DNA of 52,772 nucleotides from NCBI GenBank assembly GCA_900314445.1, contig OMVA01000094.1, forward strand, positions 1 through 52,772, in the 5' to 3' direction. The notes below the pieces were generated by a model. That model worked only from the letters and a program-made list of their open reading frames with translations. It searched no databases and was not told the DNA's origin. Position 1 is the first letter of the stretch. Each line of letters opens with the position of its first letter. The translations under genes were made by a program, and so were the position numbers. Source of the stretch: an uncultured Lachnospiraceae bacterium. Its GTDB lineage: Bacteria > Bacillota > Clostridia > Lachnospirales > Lachnospiraceae. Below are positions 1 through 8,301 of this stretch, in pieces.

Positions 1-95
1 CGCTCGCTTGCAGGGAATTTCCCGCACTTCATGGTTTTTCTCGCTCACCTGCAGGGAATTCCCCGCACTTCATGGTTTTTCTCGCTCGCTTGCAG
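1..95. repeat. 41-bp direct repeat, two and a partial copy
   Basis: The sequence CGCTCGCTTGCAG recurs at positions 1, 42 and 83 (the second copy with two changes), giving a 41-bp period. Each full unit also carries GGGAATTTCCCGCACTTCATGG or a one-base variant. The array is cut by the window edge. Short open frames cross it on the plus strand but have no ribosome binding site and simply reflect the repeat. Confidence 0.8.
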
Positions 96-99
96 TGAT

Positions 100-545
100 T
101 TTCATGTCTTTCTTTATTTGCGCACACATTGTCAATTTTCATTTCGGTGTCGCCAAGCCTGTTTTAATGTCTTTTCGGAAAAATATTATTTATAGCCAAC
201 ATTTCCAAAACAGCCCGGAAGACCATTTAATGTCTTTTTCTTCATTTTTTCTCACATGCTAATTTTCGTCCTCTTTGGTTTCAGCCTGTTTTAATGTCTT
301 TTAACTCATTAATAAGTTATTGCCAACATCAGCTATCAATTCGTCTCAAAATCATACATGTCTTTTGATCTTATTTCTCGCTATTGCAAATTTGGGGGTT
401 TTTGAAAAGATCCGTTTTAATGTCTTCCGCTTCTTATTTTCTCTATTGTGAAATTTTCAAAAATTCCGCGCCTTTTGTTTTCATGTCTTTTGTATTTTTT
501 TATGGCTATTGCTAATTTACGGCTTTTAATGCCTTTTCGCAACTT
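100..545. repeat. Degenerate tandem repeat, 63-bp period, intergenic
   Basis: A (A/C)ATGTCTTTT core recurs at 103, 166, 229, 293, 357, 419, 482 and, with one change, at 528. The spacings are 63, 63, 64, 64, 62, 63 and 46. Each unit also holds a second conserved patch resembling GCTATTGCNAATTT. I see no gene here on either strand: frames are short and lack ribosome binding sites. On the minus strand the core reads AAAAGACATTAA, so most units carry a stop codon. This stretch lies beyond the 3' end of the last minus-strand gene. Confidence 0.7.
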
Positions 546-565
546 TTCCATTGTCGCTAATCCTG

Positions 566-715
566 CTGGACTCAATCCCTCTGGACTCAAGTGCTCTGAC
601 ACTCAATCCCTCTGGACTCAAGCCCTCTGACACTCAATCCCTCCGGACTCAAGCTCTCCGGCGCTCAAGCGCTCTAACACTCAATCCCTCTGGACTCAAG
701 CCCTCTGACACTCAA
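566..715. repeat. 15/16-bp subrepeats arranged as about 31-bp tandem units
   Basis: CACTCAATCCCTCTGGACTC and close variants recur about five times. Each roughly 31-bp unit is itself two related 15/16-bp halves (ACTCAATCCCTCTGG and ACTCAAGCCCTCTGA). The array lies 80 bp past the stop of the minus-strand glycosyltransferase gene at 795. No coding function is apparent. Confidence 0.75.
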
Positions 716-794
716 TCCATAACCAGATAATATAAACTGTCTTACTCGAATGAAAGCAAGCTCGTCCATAGCTTACAGCAAATCCACTCTTCCA

Positions 795-1769
795 CTAAAT
801 CCTTCCCAAAAGGAACATAAGGCGAAGAGCAATTTCTCCACCCAGTCTTGTGCGAAGTCTGTGTGGATAAAATACCTTGGCCAGCTGTACCACTGGATTT
901 CTTCTGTTGGAAGAGAAAAGCATAAGAGTCTTATAGTCCTTAGGATTCAGTCCCGCTCCATACTGTTTCATAAAGTCACGAAGGAAAATCTTCTCCTCCA
1001 GCATGGAGTCGCCCAGAATTTCCTGCTGAATAAATCTCTTAAAGAGATTGGCATTTGTGGAATCATCCCCCGTTACCGAGTCATCATAGCGAATGTGCTT
1101 GGCTGTGCTGCGGTTGTCCACCACAATGCTGCCGAAGGCAGCAGCCACTCTCTGAAGTCTGCGGTCCTGCAATTCATATTTGAAAATACAACTGCCCCCG
1201 TCCTGCTCCTCAAACTCTGTAGGAATAGACAGCACACGAAGGGCATCATTAAATACCATGGTAAAACCAGATGCAATGGAATAATAAAGCACATGATCAA
1301 ACTTCACAGGCATCTTCTGCTTTGGGAACTTGCGAATGAACTTGCCATCCACGTCCACATAGTCATAGGAAGATGTGTAAAGGAGAGGCGTGGATTCCCA
1401 CTTCTTTCCCTCTGCCAGAATCTGGATCTTCTTGGCTTCCAGTCTGTCCACTGCCCACTCCAGCTTTTCCGGATTCCAGATATCATCCTGATCCGCAAAG
1501 GCATAGTAGTCAGCCTCTGGCACGTCCAGAGCCAGCTGATAAAAGCTGTCTGGCACACCCAGATTTCCCAGGCCATCATCCACCAGAACCACTCTCTTAT
1601 CCTTTGTCGCATAGGCCTCCACAATTTCCACCGTATTGTCCTTGGAACCATCGTCCCTGACATAAAGGCAAAAATTCTCATAGGTCTGGCCAAGAATAGA
1701 GTCAATCTGGCGCTGAATATGCTCTGCGCCATTGTATGTTGACATTAAGATGTGTACTAATTTTTCCAT
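795..1769 (-). CDS. GT2 glycosyltransferase, RgpB-like rhamnosyltransferase family
   Basis: The 324-residue protein opens with a GT-A fold signature (VHILMSTYNGAEHIQRQIDS), a nucleotide-binding RDDGSKDNT stretch and a metal-binding FADQDD motif near residue 93. The combination of MSTYNG, RDDGS and ADQDD is typical of the RgpB-type alpha-L-rhamnosyltransferase group that extends rhamnan or rhamnose-containing wall polysaccharides. It should act on the cytoplasmic face, using a dTDP- or other NDP-sugar on a lipid-linked acceptor. AAGGA sits 5 nt before the ATG. This is the last gene of the minus-strand cluster, 173 nt beyond the acetyltransferase gene. The family call is good; the sugar and linkage are not readable from sequence. 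Confidence 0.85.
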   Translation of the reverse strand: MEKLVHILMSTYNGAEHIQRQIDSILGQTYENFCLYVRDDGSKDNTVEIVEAYATKDKRVVLVDDGLGNLGVPDSFYQLALDVPEADYYAFADQDDIWNPEKLEWAVDRLEAKKIQILAEGKKWESTPLLYTSSYDYVDVDGKFIRKFPKQKMPVKFDHVLYYSIASGFTMVFNDALRVLSIPTEFEEQDGGSCIFKYELQDRRLQRVAAAFGSIVVDNRSTAKHIRYDDSVTGDDSTNANLFKRFIQQEILGDSMLEEKIFLRDFMKQYGAGLNPKDYKTLMLFSSNRRNPVVQLAKVFYPHRLRTRLGGEIALRLMFLLGRI

Positions 1770-1895
1770 AAAATCCTTTTCATCCGCCTTGCAAAATGCG
1801 TTTACCGCAGATATTCTTGCATAGAAAATCTCTGTCTGGATATTTCCAGCAGAATTTCCTTCGTCATATGTTTCTTGTCAAATTGCTATTGTGAT

Positions 1896-1959
1896 TTAAT
1901 AACAAGTCCCTGTCATTTTTTGCAATAAATACTTGCCATAGCTTAACAACAAGTCCCTG
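1896..1959. repeat. Repeat of the acetyltransferase 3' end
   Basis: A 17-bp sequence occurs at 1943-1959 (the last codons and stop of the acetyltransferase gene on the minus strand) and again at 1896-1912 with one mismatch, 47 bp apart. The second copy lies just downstream of the gene and repeats the stop codon. Confidence 0.6.
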
Positions 1960-2461
1960 AATTATCTCTCACTGCATACCAGTAGAAGTAAGCCATCTCC
2001 TGATCTGTGTAACCACTGGCATAGGATGGTGCATCAATTCTCTGATAACCATTCTTGTCATAGAAGCGAACCGCCCTTGCGTTGTCCGGAGACACACACC
2101 AGTAAATTTCCCGAAGGAAAAGCTCAGAGAAACCATACTGAATAATGGCGGCCATTCCCCACTTGGAAATGCCCTTGCCCATGGCACCCTTACGAATGGT
2201 AATGGCGAACTCGCCCTTGCCATCCTTGATATGCTTAATGGACACTGTGCCCTGATACTCATCCTGCTCATCCACAATGGCAAGATTACAGTCTGTATCC
2301 ATCACATCCTTATCCGTAGCCCAGGCGATGAAATTCTTGCAGTCCTCCATAGTCTTGCTGGCAAAATCTGTTTTCATATTGTGCACTACAAAGTCATCAT
2401 GCATCCATTCCAGCATGAATGGCGCATCCTTTTCCTGCAGTGGTCTCAGTCTATATTCCAT
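1943..2461 (-). CDS. GNAT-family N-acetyltransferase
   Basis: A 172-residue GNAT protein. The start is taken at the ATG of MEYRLRPLQ because AGAAGGA sits 8 nt upstream; longer starts lack this. The N-terminal RLRPLQEKDAPFMLEWMHD is typical of the RimJ/RimL-PseH-like branch. The acetyl-CoA binding motif is seen as RKGAMGKGIS (about residues 105-114), and the C-terminal FYDKNGYQRI is the usual GNAT motif B. It lies in the same run as FdtA/FdtB-type genes making an amino sugar, so it may N-acylate that sugar as WecD or PseH do for theirs. That role is inference; O- or protein acetylation is also possible. Confidence 0.8.
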   Translation of the reverse strand: MEYRLRPLQEKDAPFMLEWMHDDFVVHNMKTDFASKTMEDCKNFIAWATDKDVMDTDCNLAIVDEQDEYQGTVSIKHIKDGKGEFAITIRKGAMGKGISKWGMAAIIQYGFSELFLREIYWCVSPDNARAVRFYDKNGYQRIDAPSYASGYTDQEMAYFYWYAVRDNSGTCC

Positions 2462-2510
2462 ACTCATTTTCCTTCTAACTGATTTTTCCAAATCCATCAG
2501 GCTAGCTGAT

Positions 2511-2728
2511 TCAATTTCCGTGCAAATTTCATTTGCCTACTTAATTTCAATTTCCATGCAAATTTCATTTGCCTACTTAATTTCAATTTCCGCGCAAATT
2601 TCATTTGCCTACTTAATTTCAATTTCCATGCAAATTTCGTTTGCCTACTTAATTTCAACTTCCGTGCAAATTTCGTTTGCCTACTTAATTCAACTTCCGT
2701 GCAAATTTCATTTGCCTACTTAATTTCT
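2511..2728. repeat. Six-copy 36-bp tandem repeat with internal palindrome
   Basis: Units start at 2511, 2547, 2583, 2619, 2655 and 2690 (periods 36, 36, 36, 36, 35). Each contains GCAAATTTCATTTGC or a near variant, a 6-bp inverted repeat around a 3-nt loop, plus CTACTTAA. The rightmost unit overlaps the end of the glycerophosphotransferase gene: its CTA at 2716-2718 is that gene's stop codon on the minus strand, so each further unit is a copy of the gene's 3' end with its TAG. In RNA the array would form a row of small hairpins between two genes of the operon. Confidence 0.9.
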
Positions 2729-4101
2729 TTATAATCCTCCATCAAAGCCTCCACCATCTTCTGTCCGACGGTCATTGGCTCATCTGGGTAAATGGACTTG
2801 GCAACCTCATGGCGAATGGCCTTCATTGGATCCACGCCCTTCAGAAGTCCCGTCAGCACCTTGTTCATATCCTTCCTGGAATCCAGCTGGTAAAGCCCCA
2901 CCGCATTGGCCTTGGCCTTCTTACCAAAATGCTTGGTGGAACCCGTGTAAATAACGGGCACATCCATGAGCAGCTCCTCAATAATCAGGGAAGTGTAATC
3001 GGAAATGATTACATCCGCAGCCTCCAGGGACTTGGTGTAATCCCCATCAGAATCCAAAATGAAATTATTCTTGGTCTCAAAATGCTTCTTAAACTCAGCC
3101 ACCTCTTCCTCCGTCATGTCCCCAGAGGAAACAAAATTACGGAACATCAGAGGATGTGGACGGCAAATGAACTGTACGTCGCTATTCTTTGTAAAGTACT
3201 TCACAAAGAAATCCTTGTAGTCAAAGAAGGTGGTTGCTTCAAACTGATCATCTGTGGTCCAGCGAGGAAGCCAAAGCACCGTCTTCTTATGGTCTGGGGC
3301 AGAATGAATCTGTTCCTTCTTTTCCAGATAGTCTCTGTATAAATCAAATCTTGGATAGCCAAGATTATAGATTTTCTTGTTTTTCCAGTGCACAGACTTA
3401 TAGATGTGATGGAGCTGTTTTGCATAATAATCATTTTCAGCAAAGGCTGCATACACATGCTTCATGAATTCAAATTCATAAGAAAGCTTGCTGTCACCAA
3501 TGGTGGAATCATAGCCGTAAGGGATGTAGCACACACGACTGTAGGCAGAGATGGTATAAGAGCGATAATTCTCTGGCAGATGAATATTGTAAGGGCGAGG
3601 CAAAAAGACATAGTTTGGCTTCAAAGAGGCCAGATCAAACCAGCCCTTATCCGGATTTCCTGCATCAATTACATCGATGCCCTTCTTCTCTAAGAAAGGA
3701 AGTGCTTCATTTTCTCCATACTTTTCCCAGCTTACATCATAGTTATCATCCATAAGTTTTTCCGGAAGAGCCAGACAGTATACCCGAATCCCCTCTGTCT
3801 CCTTAGCTGCCTGGTAAACAGATTCCATACCATTCCAGACACCAGGGAACTGACAAAGGAATACCATGGTGATTTCGTCAAAGTGACGAACCCCGTCTAT
3901 ACCCTTAGACACAGAATTCTTGCGAAATGAGAACATCTCATTTGCCTGGTCAAAATTGTTCTGATAAATGGCTTCATCCTGGGTTACCACGCGACGGAAA
4001 CCAGGAAGCAGCATCATTTTTGCCTTTACAAAAGTGTCATAATTCATCTTGTCATAGAGAGACTTATACAGTTTATCTACAATTTTTTTCATTATGCTCA
4101 T
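2716..4101 (-). CDS. CDP-glycerol glycerophosphotransferase family protein (TagB/TagF-like)
   Basis: A 461-residue protein of the Glyphos_transf family that polymerises or attaches glycerol- or ribitol-phosphate in teichoic-acid-like chains. The diagnostic C-terminal half shows LWLPRWTTDDQF, CRPHPLMF (the conserved histidine region) and ADVIISDYTSLIIEELLMD, with IYTG close behind. The N-terminal half (about residues 70-240) has the degenerate GT-B domain usual in the family. Expected site: cytoplasmic membrane face, with CDP-glycerol or a similar CDP-alditol as donor; no synthase for such a donor is in the window. The start overlaps the upstream flippase stop (TAATG), implying translational coupling. 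An alternative ATG lies three codons downstream. Exact substrate unknown. Confidence 0.85.
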   Translation of the reverse strand: MSIMKKIVDKLYKSLYDKMNYDTFVKAKMMLLPGFRRVVTQDEAIYQNNFDQANEMFSFRKNSVSKGIDGVRHFDEITMVFLCQFPGVWNGMESVYQAAKETEGIRVYCLALPEKLMDDNYDVSWEKYGENEALPFLEKKGIDVIDAGNPDKGWFDLASLKPNYVFLPRPYNIHLPENYRSYTISAYSRVCYIPYGYDSTIGDSKLSYEFEFMKHVYAAFAENDYYAKQLHHIYKSVHWKNKKIYNLGYPRFDLYRDYLEKKEQIHSAPDHKKTVLWLPRWTTDDQFEATTFFDYKDFFVKYFTKNSDVQFICRPHPLMFRNFVSSGDMTEEEVAEFKKHFETKNNFILDSDGDYTKSLEAADVIISDYTSLIIEELLMDVPVIYTGSTKHFGKKAKANAVGLYQLDSRKDMNKVLTGLLKGVDPMKAIRHEVAKSIYPDEPMTVGQKMVEALMEDYKEIK

Positions 4102-5552
4102 TATTTAAATAACCCCACATAAAACTTTACGATATTCATAATCTTCTTGAAGAAGATTGCGAATATTACCAACACTACCCCAATAACAATGAAACGCGCC
4201 AGGCGATATGGATAGAGCATAGTCAGACCAAAGCCCAGGGCCATGAAAATCAGAGCCATGATAATCAGCTTTCTGTAATCATAAATATGCCAGTCCACAT
4301 CGTGCTTCTTGCACACAATCCGCATGCAAATGAAATTGCAGATTGCAAAAATAATAAAACTAAAAAGCGTTGTATAGGCCGCTGCCACAAAACCATACTT
4401 CTTGATGAAGATATAGTTCAGCACCACATTGGCCAGGGCGGACAGGATGGAACCTGCCACCAGATAGTACTTCTCCTCAAAGTAGAACTGAATGTTGGAG
4501 AAGAGCTGAGTGTAGAAAAGGAAAATAATACTCATGGCAACCGGTGGAACAACCCACATGGCGCTTGTGTATTTCTTGCCTGCCATAATCAGGATAATTT
4601 CAGGTGCTACCGAAATCATGCCCAGAAGCAGGAAGGCCATCACTGCACCAATGGCCAGGGCCACTCTCTTATTATCCTGGAAATCTCTGTCCTTGATTTT
4701 ACCATAGAGCCAAGGTGTGTAAGAACCATTGATGGCATTGAGGATAATGGTAAGAATAACAGCCAGAGTGTAGGCAACACCGTAAATTGCGGCATCTCCT
4801 CTGCCACACATCTTATTAATCATCAGTCGGTCTGACTGATTAAAGATCATCTGGGAAACATAGTAAGGTACCAGAGGAAGGTTAAAGGACAGGGCATAAT
4901 GCCAGTATTCTTTGTTGTAGAACTTCTTTCCCTTCACAATGCCATGTATATACATAACCAAGCCAAAACCAATGGCAGTAAAGGAATAAGCCAGTACCTT
5001 CAGAACACCTCTGTAATTTCCACCATATACCGTGGCTAAGATTCCAAGAGCTGTTGCAATAAAGGTCTGTGACAGAATAACCGCCACAACCTTTTTGTAT
5101 TCATATTCAAAACGATTTTTACCCAACCAGAAATTCATGGATGTGGTCATGAGCATTTCCAGTCCCATAACCAGCATAAGAATGGTTGGCAGATCCAATA
5201 AGGAATTCCAGAACTTATGCCCTATCAGATAGATAATAAAATAGACGGCAGTGAGAAGGGTGCACAGTCCATTTACCGAAGATACATAACCATCTCGATC
5301 CTTGTCGAACTTGGCCATGGCGGTATCGAAGGTACCGTAAGCCAGCTGCAGGGATGTAAAAATAATGAGGAGCGGCATGGTGGAACTGTAAATGGTGGAA
5401 ATACCCATTTCATCTGTCGTCATAAGTCTTGTGAACAGAGGCAGGGTTATGATGCCAACGGAATTCTGCAAAATGTTGCAGATGGTATATGCCGTTGACG
5501 CCTTTACCTGCTTAGAAAGTCCTGCTTGTTTTTTCTTTAAAGCTTCAAACAT
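4101..5552 (-). CDS. Polysaccharide flippase, Wzx/MOP superfamily
   Basis: A 483-residue polytopic protein with about 14 hydrophobic segments, and an N-terminus (LSKQVKASTAYTICNILQNS) and RLMTTDEMGI stretch that are hallmarks of Wzx/PST-type lipid-linked oligosaccharide flippases. It would move undecaprenyl-diphosphate-linked repeat units to the outer face. It sits between the amino-sugar genes and the glycerophosphotransferase and overlaps the latter by one base (TAATG). A weak AAGGA lies about 12 nt before the ATG. No Wzy polymerase is recognisable nearby, so the exported unit may be polymerised by one of the large membrane proteins further upstream, or used as a single decoration. Confidence 0.9.
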   Translation of the reverse strand: MFEALKKKQAGLSKQVKASTAYTICNILQNSVGIITLPLFTRLMTTDEMGISTIYSSTMPLLIIFTSLQLAYGTFDTAMAKFDKDRDGYVSSVNGLCTLLTAVYFIIYLIGHKFWNSLLDLPTILMLVMGLEMLMTTSMNFWLGKNRFEYEYKKVVAVILSQTFIATALGILATVYGGNYRGVLKVLAYSFTAIGFGLVMYIHGIVKGKKFYNKEYWHYALSFNLPLVPYYVSQMIFNQSDRLMINKMCGRGDAAIYGVAYTLAVILTIILNAINGSYTPWLYGKIKDRDFQDNKRVALAIGAVMAFLLLGMISVAPEIILIMAGKKYTSAMWVVPPVAMSIIFLFYTQLFSNIQFYFEEKYYLVAGSILSALANVVLNYIFIKKYGFVAAAYTTLFSFIIFAICNFICMRIVCKKHDVDWHIYDYRKLIIMALIFMALGFGLTMLYPYRLARFIVIGVVLVIFAIFFKKIMNIVKFYVGLFK

Positions 5553-5574
5553 AAGCTAAAATTTTCCTTATAAT

Positions 5575-6669
5575 TTAGAATGCATTTATTGCATCAATTA
5601 CATACTGAATTTCTTCGTCTGTCATTCCGTAATACATTGGAATAGAAAGTTCAGTTGCTGAGATTTCTTCAGCGATTGGAAGACTACCTTCCTTGATTCC
5701 CATATCTGCATAGCAGCCCTGCATATGCATTGGAATTGGATAATGCTTGTTGGTTCCGATACCCTGATCATTCAGGTGCTTTTCCAGAGCGGCTCTATCC
5801 TTGCAGCGAAGGGCAAAGATATGCCAAACAGGCTCTGTGTCTGGATTAACATATGGAAGAATTACCTTATCATTCTTGATACCAGCTAAATACTTGGCTG
5901 CCACAGAACGACGGAATCCATTCACCTCATCCAGGGAAGGAAGCTTGGCAGCCAGGAAAGCTGCCTGAAGTTCATCCAGACGAGAGTTATTACCCTGGTA
6001 AATGTGATGGTACTTGTAATCAGAACCATAGTTACCCAGGGCACGAATCTTGTCAGCTACCTCCTTACTATTTGTGGTTGTAGCACCAGCGTCACCCAGA
6101 GCTCCCAGATTCTTTCCAGGATAGAAAGAGAAACCTGCAGCATCGCCGAAGGAACCAACTCTCTTACCCTTGTATGTGGCACCATGTGCCTGAGCGCAAT
6201 CTTCTACTACGAAAAGATTATTTTTCTTTGCAATTTCCATAATTGGATCCATATCACATGGCTGACCATAGAGATGTACAGGCATAATAGCCCTGGTCTT
6301 CTCTGTGATAGCTGCTTCAATCAAACTTGGATTAATATTGTAAGTGCGAATATCTGGCTCAACGAAAACAGGAGTAGCCCCTGTGTAAGTAACAGCCAGT
6401 GCAGTTGCAATATAAGTGTTAGAAGGAACGATAACTTCATCCCCAGCCTGAATGCCCAGAGCCTTAAGAGCCAGCATCAGGCTGTCCAGACCATTACCAG
6501 AACCAACACAATAATCTGTTGTGCAGTAGTCAGCAAAAGCCTTTTCAAAAGCTTCGTCTTCCTTACCTTCGATATACCAGGAATTCTCGTAAACACGCTC
6601 AAATGCAGCGCGGAGTTCCTTATCTAATTTCTTTTCCAGTGGTTTAAATGTAACAAATGGAATTTTCAT
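5575..6669 (-). CDS. fdtB: DegT/DnrJ/EryC1 sugar aminotransferase (FdtB/QdtB-like)
   Basis: A 364-residue fold-type I PLP enzyme of the sugar aminotransferase family. The PLP lysine is K186 in [16 protein letters not shown]; the cofactor-ring aspartate is D157 in [11 protein letters not shown]. The [15 protein letters not shown] form is characteristic of the dTDP-3-keto-6-deoxyhexose 3-aminotransferases (FdtB/QdtB). The gene immediately upstream encodes an FdtA-type 3,4-ketoisomerase, which makes exactly that substrate, so the pair should yield dTDP-3-amino-3,6-dideoxyhexose (Fuc3N or Qui3N). RmlA/RmlB genes for the dTDP-4-keto-6-deoxyglucose precursor are not in the window. AAGAAGG precedes the ATG. 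The choice of galacto or gluco product cannot be made from sequence. Confidence 0.88.
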   Translation of the reverse strand: MKIPFVTFKPLEKKLDKELRAAFERVYENSWYIEGKEDEAFEKAFADYCTTDYCVGSGNGLDSLMLALKALGIQAGDEVIVPSNTYIATALAVTYTGATPVFVEPDIRTYNINPSLIEAAITEKTRAIMPVHLYGQPCDMDPIMEIAKKNNLFVVEDCAQAHGATYKGKRVGSFGDAAGFSFYPGKNLGALGDAGATTTNSKEVADKIRALGNYGSDYKYHHIYQGNNSRLDELQAAFLAAKLPSLDEVNGFRRSVAAKYLAGIKNDKVILPYVNPDTEPVWHIFALRCKDRAALEKHLNDQGIGTNKHYPIPMHMQGCYADMGIKEGSLPIAEEISATELSIPMYYGMTDEEIQYVIDAINAF

Positions 6670-6688
6670 ATTCGGCCTTCTTCTTTTT

Positions 6689-6767
6689 ATTTTTCATCGA
6701 AGTACATCTGCATCGACCTCTTCGATTATTTTTCATCGAAGTACATCTCCATCGACCTCTTCGATTA
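6689..6767. repeat. 39-bp tandem repeat, two copies, with inverted repeat
   Basis: The unit starting ATTTTTCATCGAAGTACATC occurs at 6689 and 6728 with one mismatch. Within each, ATCGAAG and CTTCGAT form a 7-bp inverted repeat, so each copy can fold as a hairpin in RNA. It fills most of the gap between the FdtA-like and FdtB-like genes. Confidence 0.85.
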
Positions 6768-6813
6768 TTATTCAATGATGCATTGTTGCCCGCAGGCAAC
6801 TATCAAAAAATAC

Positions 6814-7218
6814 TTACTTCTGATTTACAAACTTCAGGAACTCGTCATAATCACGGATGTAATCCGATGTGTCATAGAGTTCTGATGCCAGTACCATAAG
6901 TACTGCATCCGGGGAGAAGTCATACATTTCTCTCCACATTACATTTGACACATAAAGTCCCTTACGTGGATTGTCCAGCACAACTTCCGCTGTATCCTTT
7001 CCATCATCCAAATGGATTTTGCAGGAACCGCTGACGCAGATTAAGATCTGCTGCAGGGCCTTGTGGGCATGGAAGCCACGGCGCACACCTTCCTTGGTAT
7101 CAAAGATGTAATAAACACGTTTGATATCGAATGGTACGTCCTTTAATTCTTCAATAGCGATAAGCTGTCCACGATTATCTCCGTGGGACACTAAATCTAC
7201 AAGTGTAACAGGAAGCAT
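6814..7218 (-). CDS. fdtA: dTDP-4-oxo-6-deoxyhexose 3,4-ketoisomerase (FdtA/QdtA, WxcM-like)
   Basis: A 134-residue single-domain cupin. The start is set at the ATG of MLPVTLVDL because GGAGGGG lies 5 nt upstream; a start nine codons earlier lacks a site. The family signature RRGFHAHKALQQILICVSGS is intact, with the catalytic histidine pair H50 and H52. The length matches FdtA/QdtA (about 135-140). It converts dTDP-4-keto-6-deoxyglucose to the 3-keto sugar for the aminotransferase encoded next. The window does not reveal whether it gives the galacto (FdtA) or gluco (QdtA) epimer. Confidence 0.88.
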   Translation of the reverse strand: MLPVTLVDLVSHGDNRGQLIAIEELKDVPFDIKRVYYIFDTKEGVRRGFHAHKALQQILICVSGSCKIHLDDGKDTAEVVLDNPRKGLYVSNVMWREMYDFSPDAVLMVLASELYDTSDYIRDYDEFLKFVNQK

Positions 7219-7300
7219 GTATTCCCCTCCAATGTTCTTTGACATTTATATTCCTAAACCAGATTTAATTCTACTTCAATCAATTTGCATTATCATCAAG

Positions 7301-7363
7301 CAATCTTCCATTGCTTTTGATCAGTCTTCTATTGCTTTTGATCAGTCTTCTACTGTTTTTAAG
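7301..7363. repeat. 21-bp tandem repeat at a gene 3' end
   Basis: Units of the CAGTCTTCTATTGCTTTTGAT type begin at 7301, 7322 and 7343. The third covers the last codons of the glycosyltransferase gene, whose stop (TGA on the minus strand) is at 7342-7344; the other copies repeat this 3' end, with the stop, into the spacer. Confidence 0.85.
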
Positions 7364-8292
7364 ATTTCTTCAATAAAACCTTCTTCTTTTACATCATACA
7401 ATTTCTTATCCAGTTTCTGGCGAAGTACCATGGTAAGTATGCCAGGTGCTGTCAGTAAGATTTTAATACGACGCTGCATCAAATTATCAATTCCCTCAAA
7501 TTTTGTAACCTTGAGAGACTTCTTAGCAAGTTTATTTGCAGGGAATTCCTCCACTGCCCATTCCCAGAATTTCAGGTGATCCTGATAAATTCTGTTCACC
7601 GCACGGCTCTCGGTGGTTGTTGAAATACCGGTACCCACCTCATAGTAAATGGTTGGTCGCCTGATGAATTTCAACTTCTTTCCCTCCAGAAGGTAAAGTG
7701 CCTGGGACAAGTCTTCACAATATACCACGCTTTTCTTCATCTTTTCCAGTGCATCTATGAATGCATCTTTTCGATAAAACATGGTTGCGCCAACAATCCA
7801 GCCATGATAAAGCAGGATGTTCTTGTTTACGCGCTTAATGTCTTCCTTAATCTGGGCACGAATATCGGATGGATCATGGGAAGGCAGAAGTTCCAGCATT
7901 CCATTTTCCTGGATTCGGTAAGACTGTAACATGCTGTGTAGCAGCACAATCTCCTGATCCTTATCAAAGGTATTCTTAGCGATGTATAAACATTTGTTAT
8001 CAAAGAGCAAGTCTCCCGCTCCAATTGGCTTAATGTATTTCCCATCACAGAGGCGAAGGGCATCCAGAATATTGTTAACCGTTCCACCATTGGTTTCCTG
8101 ATGGCTAACCTTAACCTTTACTCCCTTATCTTTCAAATACTCCACCGCCTGGGCCAGACAGTCGTTCTTGGAGCAGTCGTCCGCCAGGACGATTTCGAAG
8201 GACACACCCTTCTGACGAAGAACCGATTCCAGGGTTCTCTCCAGGGCTTTTTTCTCGGAATTATATAGTAAAACCAGTACGGAAAAATCCAT
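7342..8292 (-). CDS. GT2 glycosyltransferase
   Basis: A 316-residue GT-A fold enzyme: FSVLVLLYNSEKKALERTLE at the N-terminus, EIVLADDCSKND, GGTVNN and, at the position of the usual DxD, GAGD (about residue 97), which is atypical. ED in VVYCEDLSQAL is a candidate catalytic acidic pair. It lies 9 nt after the preceding GT2 gene. The changed DxD could mean a different metal site or weak activity. Sugar donor and acceptor unknown. Confidence 0.8.
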   Translation of the reverse strand: MDFSVLVLLYNSEKKALERTLESVLRQKGVSFEIVLADDCSKNDCLAQAVEYLKDKGVKVKVSHQETNGGTVNNILDALRLCDGKYIKPIGAGDLLFDNKCLYIAKNTFDKDQEIVLLHSMLQSYRIQENGMLELLPSHDPSDIRAQIKEDIKRVNKNILLYHGWIVGATMFYRKDAFIDALEKMKKSVVYCEDLSQALYLLEGKKLKFIRRPTIYYEVGTGISTTTESRAVNRIYQDHLKFWEWAVEEFPANKLAKKSLKVTKFEGIDNLMQRRIKILLTAPGILTMVLRQKLDKKLYDVKEEGFIEEILKTVED

Positions 8293-8301
8293 CTTTTATC
8301 T

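Noticed and set aside
1..750. CRISPR-like array
   Set aside because: The recurring cores are short and degenerate, the intervening sequence is itself related from unit to unit rather than unique, and no cas genes are present.
750..1742. Plus-strand open frame of 330 codons
   Set aside because: It lies opposite the GT2 gene, has no family features and no ribosome binding site; the minus-strand frame has clear motifs.
2277..2723. Plus-strand open frame with repeated FAYLISIS-type peptide
   Set aside because: The peptide repeat is the 36-bp DNA repeat read through; the unit is a multiple of three, which keeps the frame open by chance.
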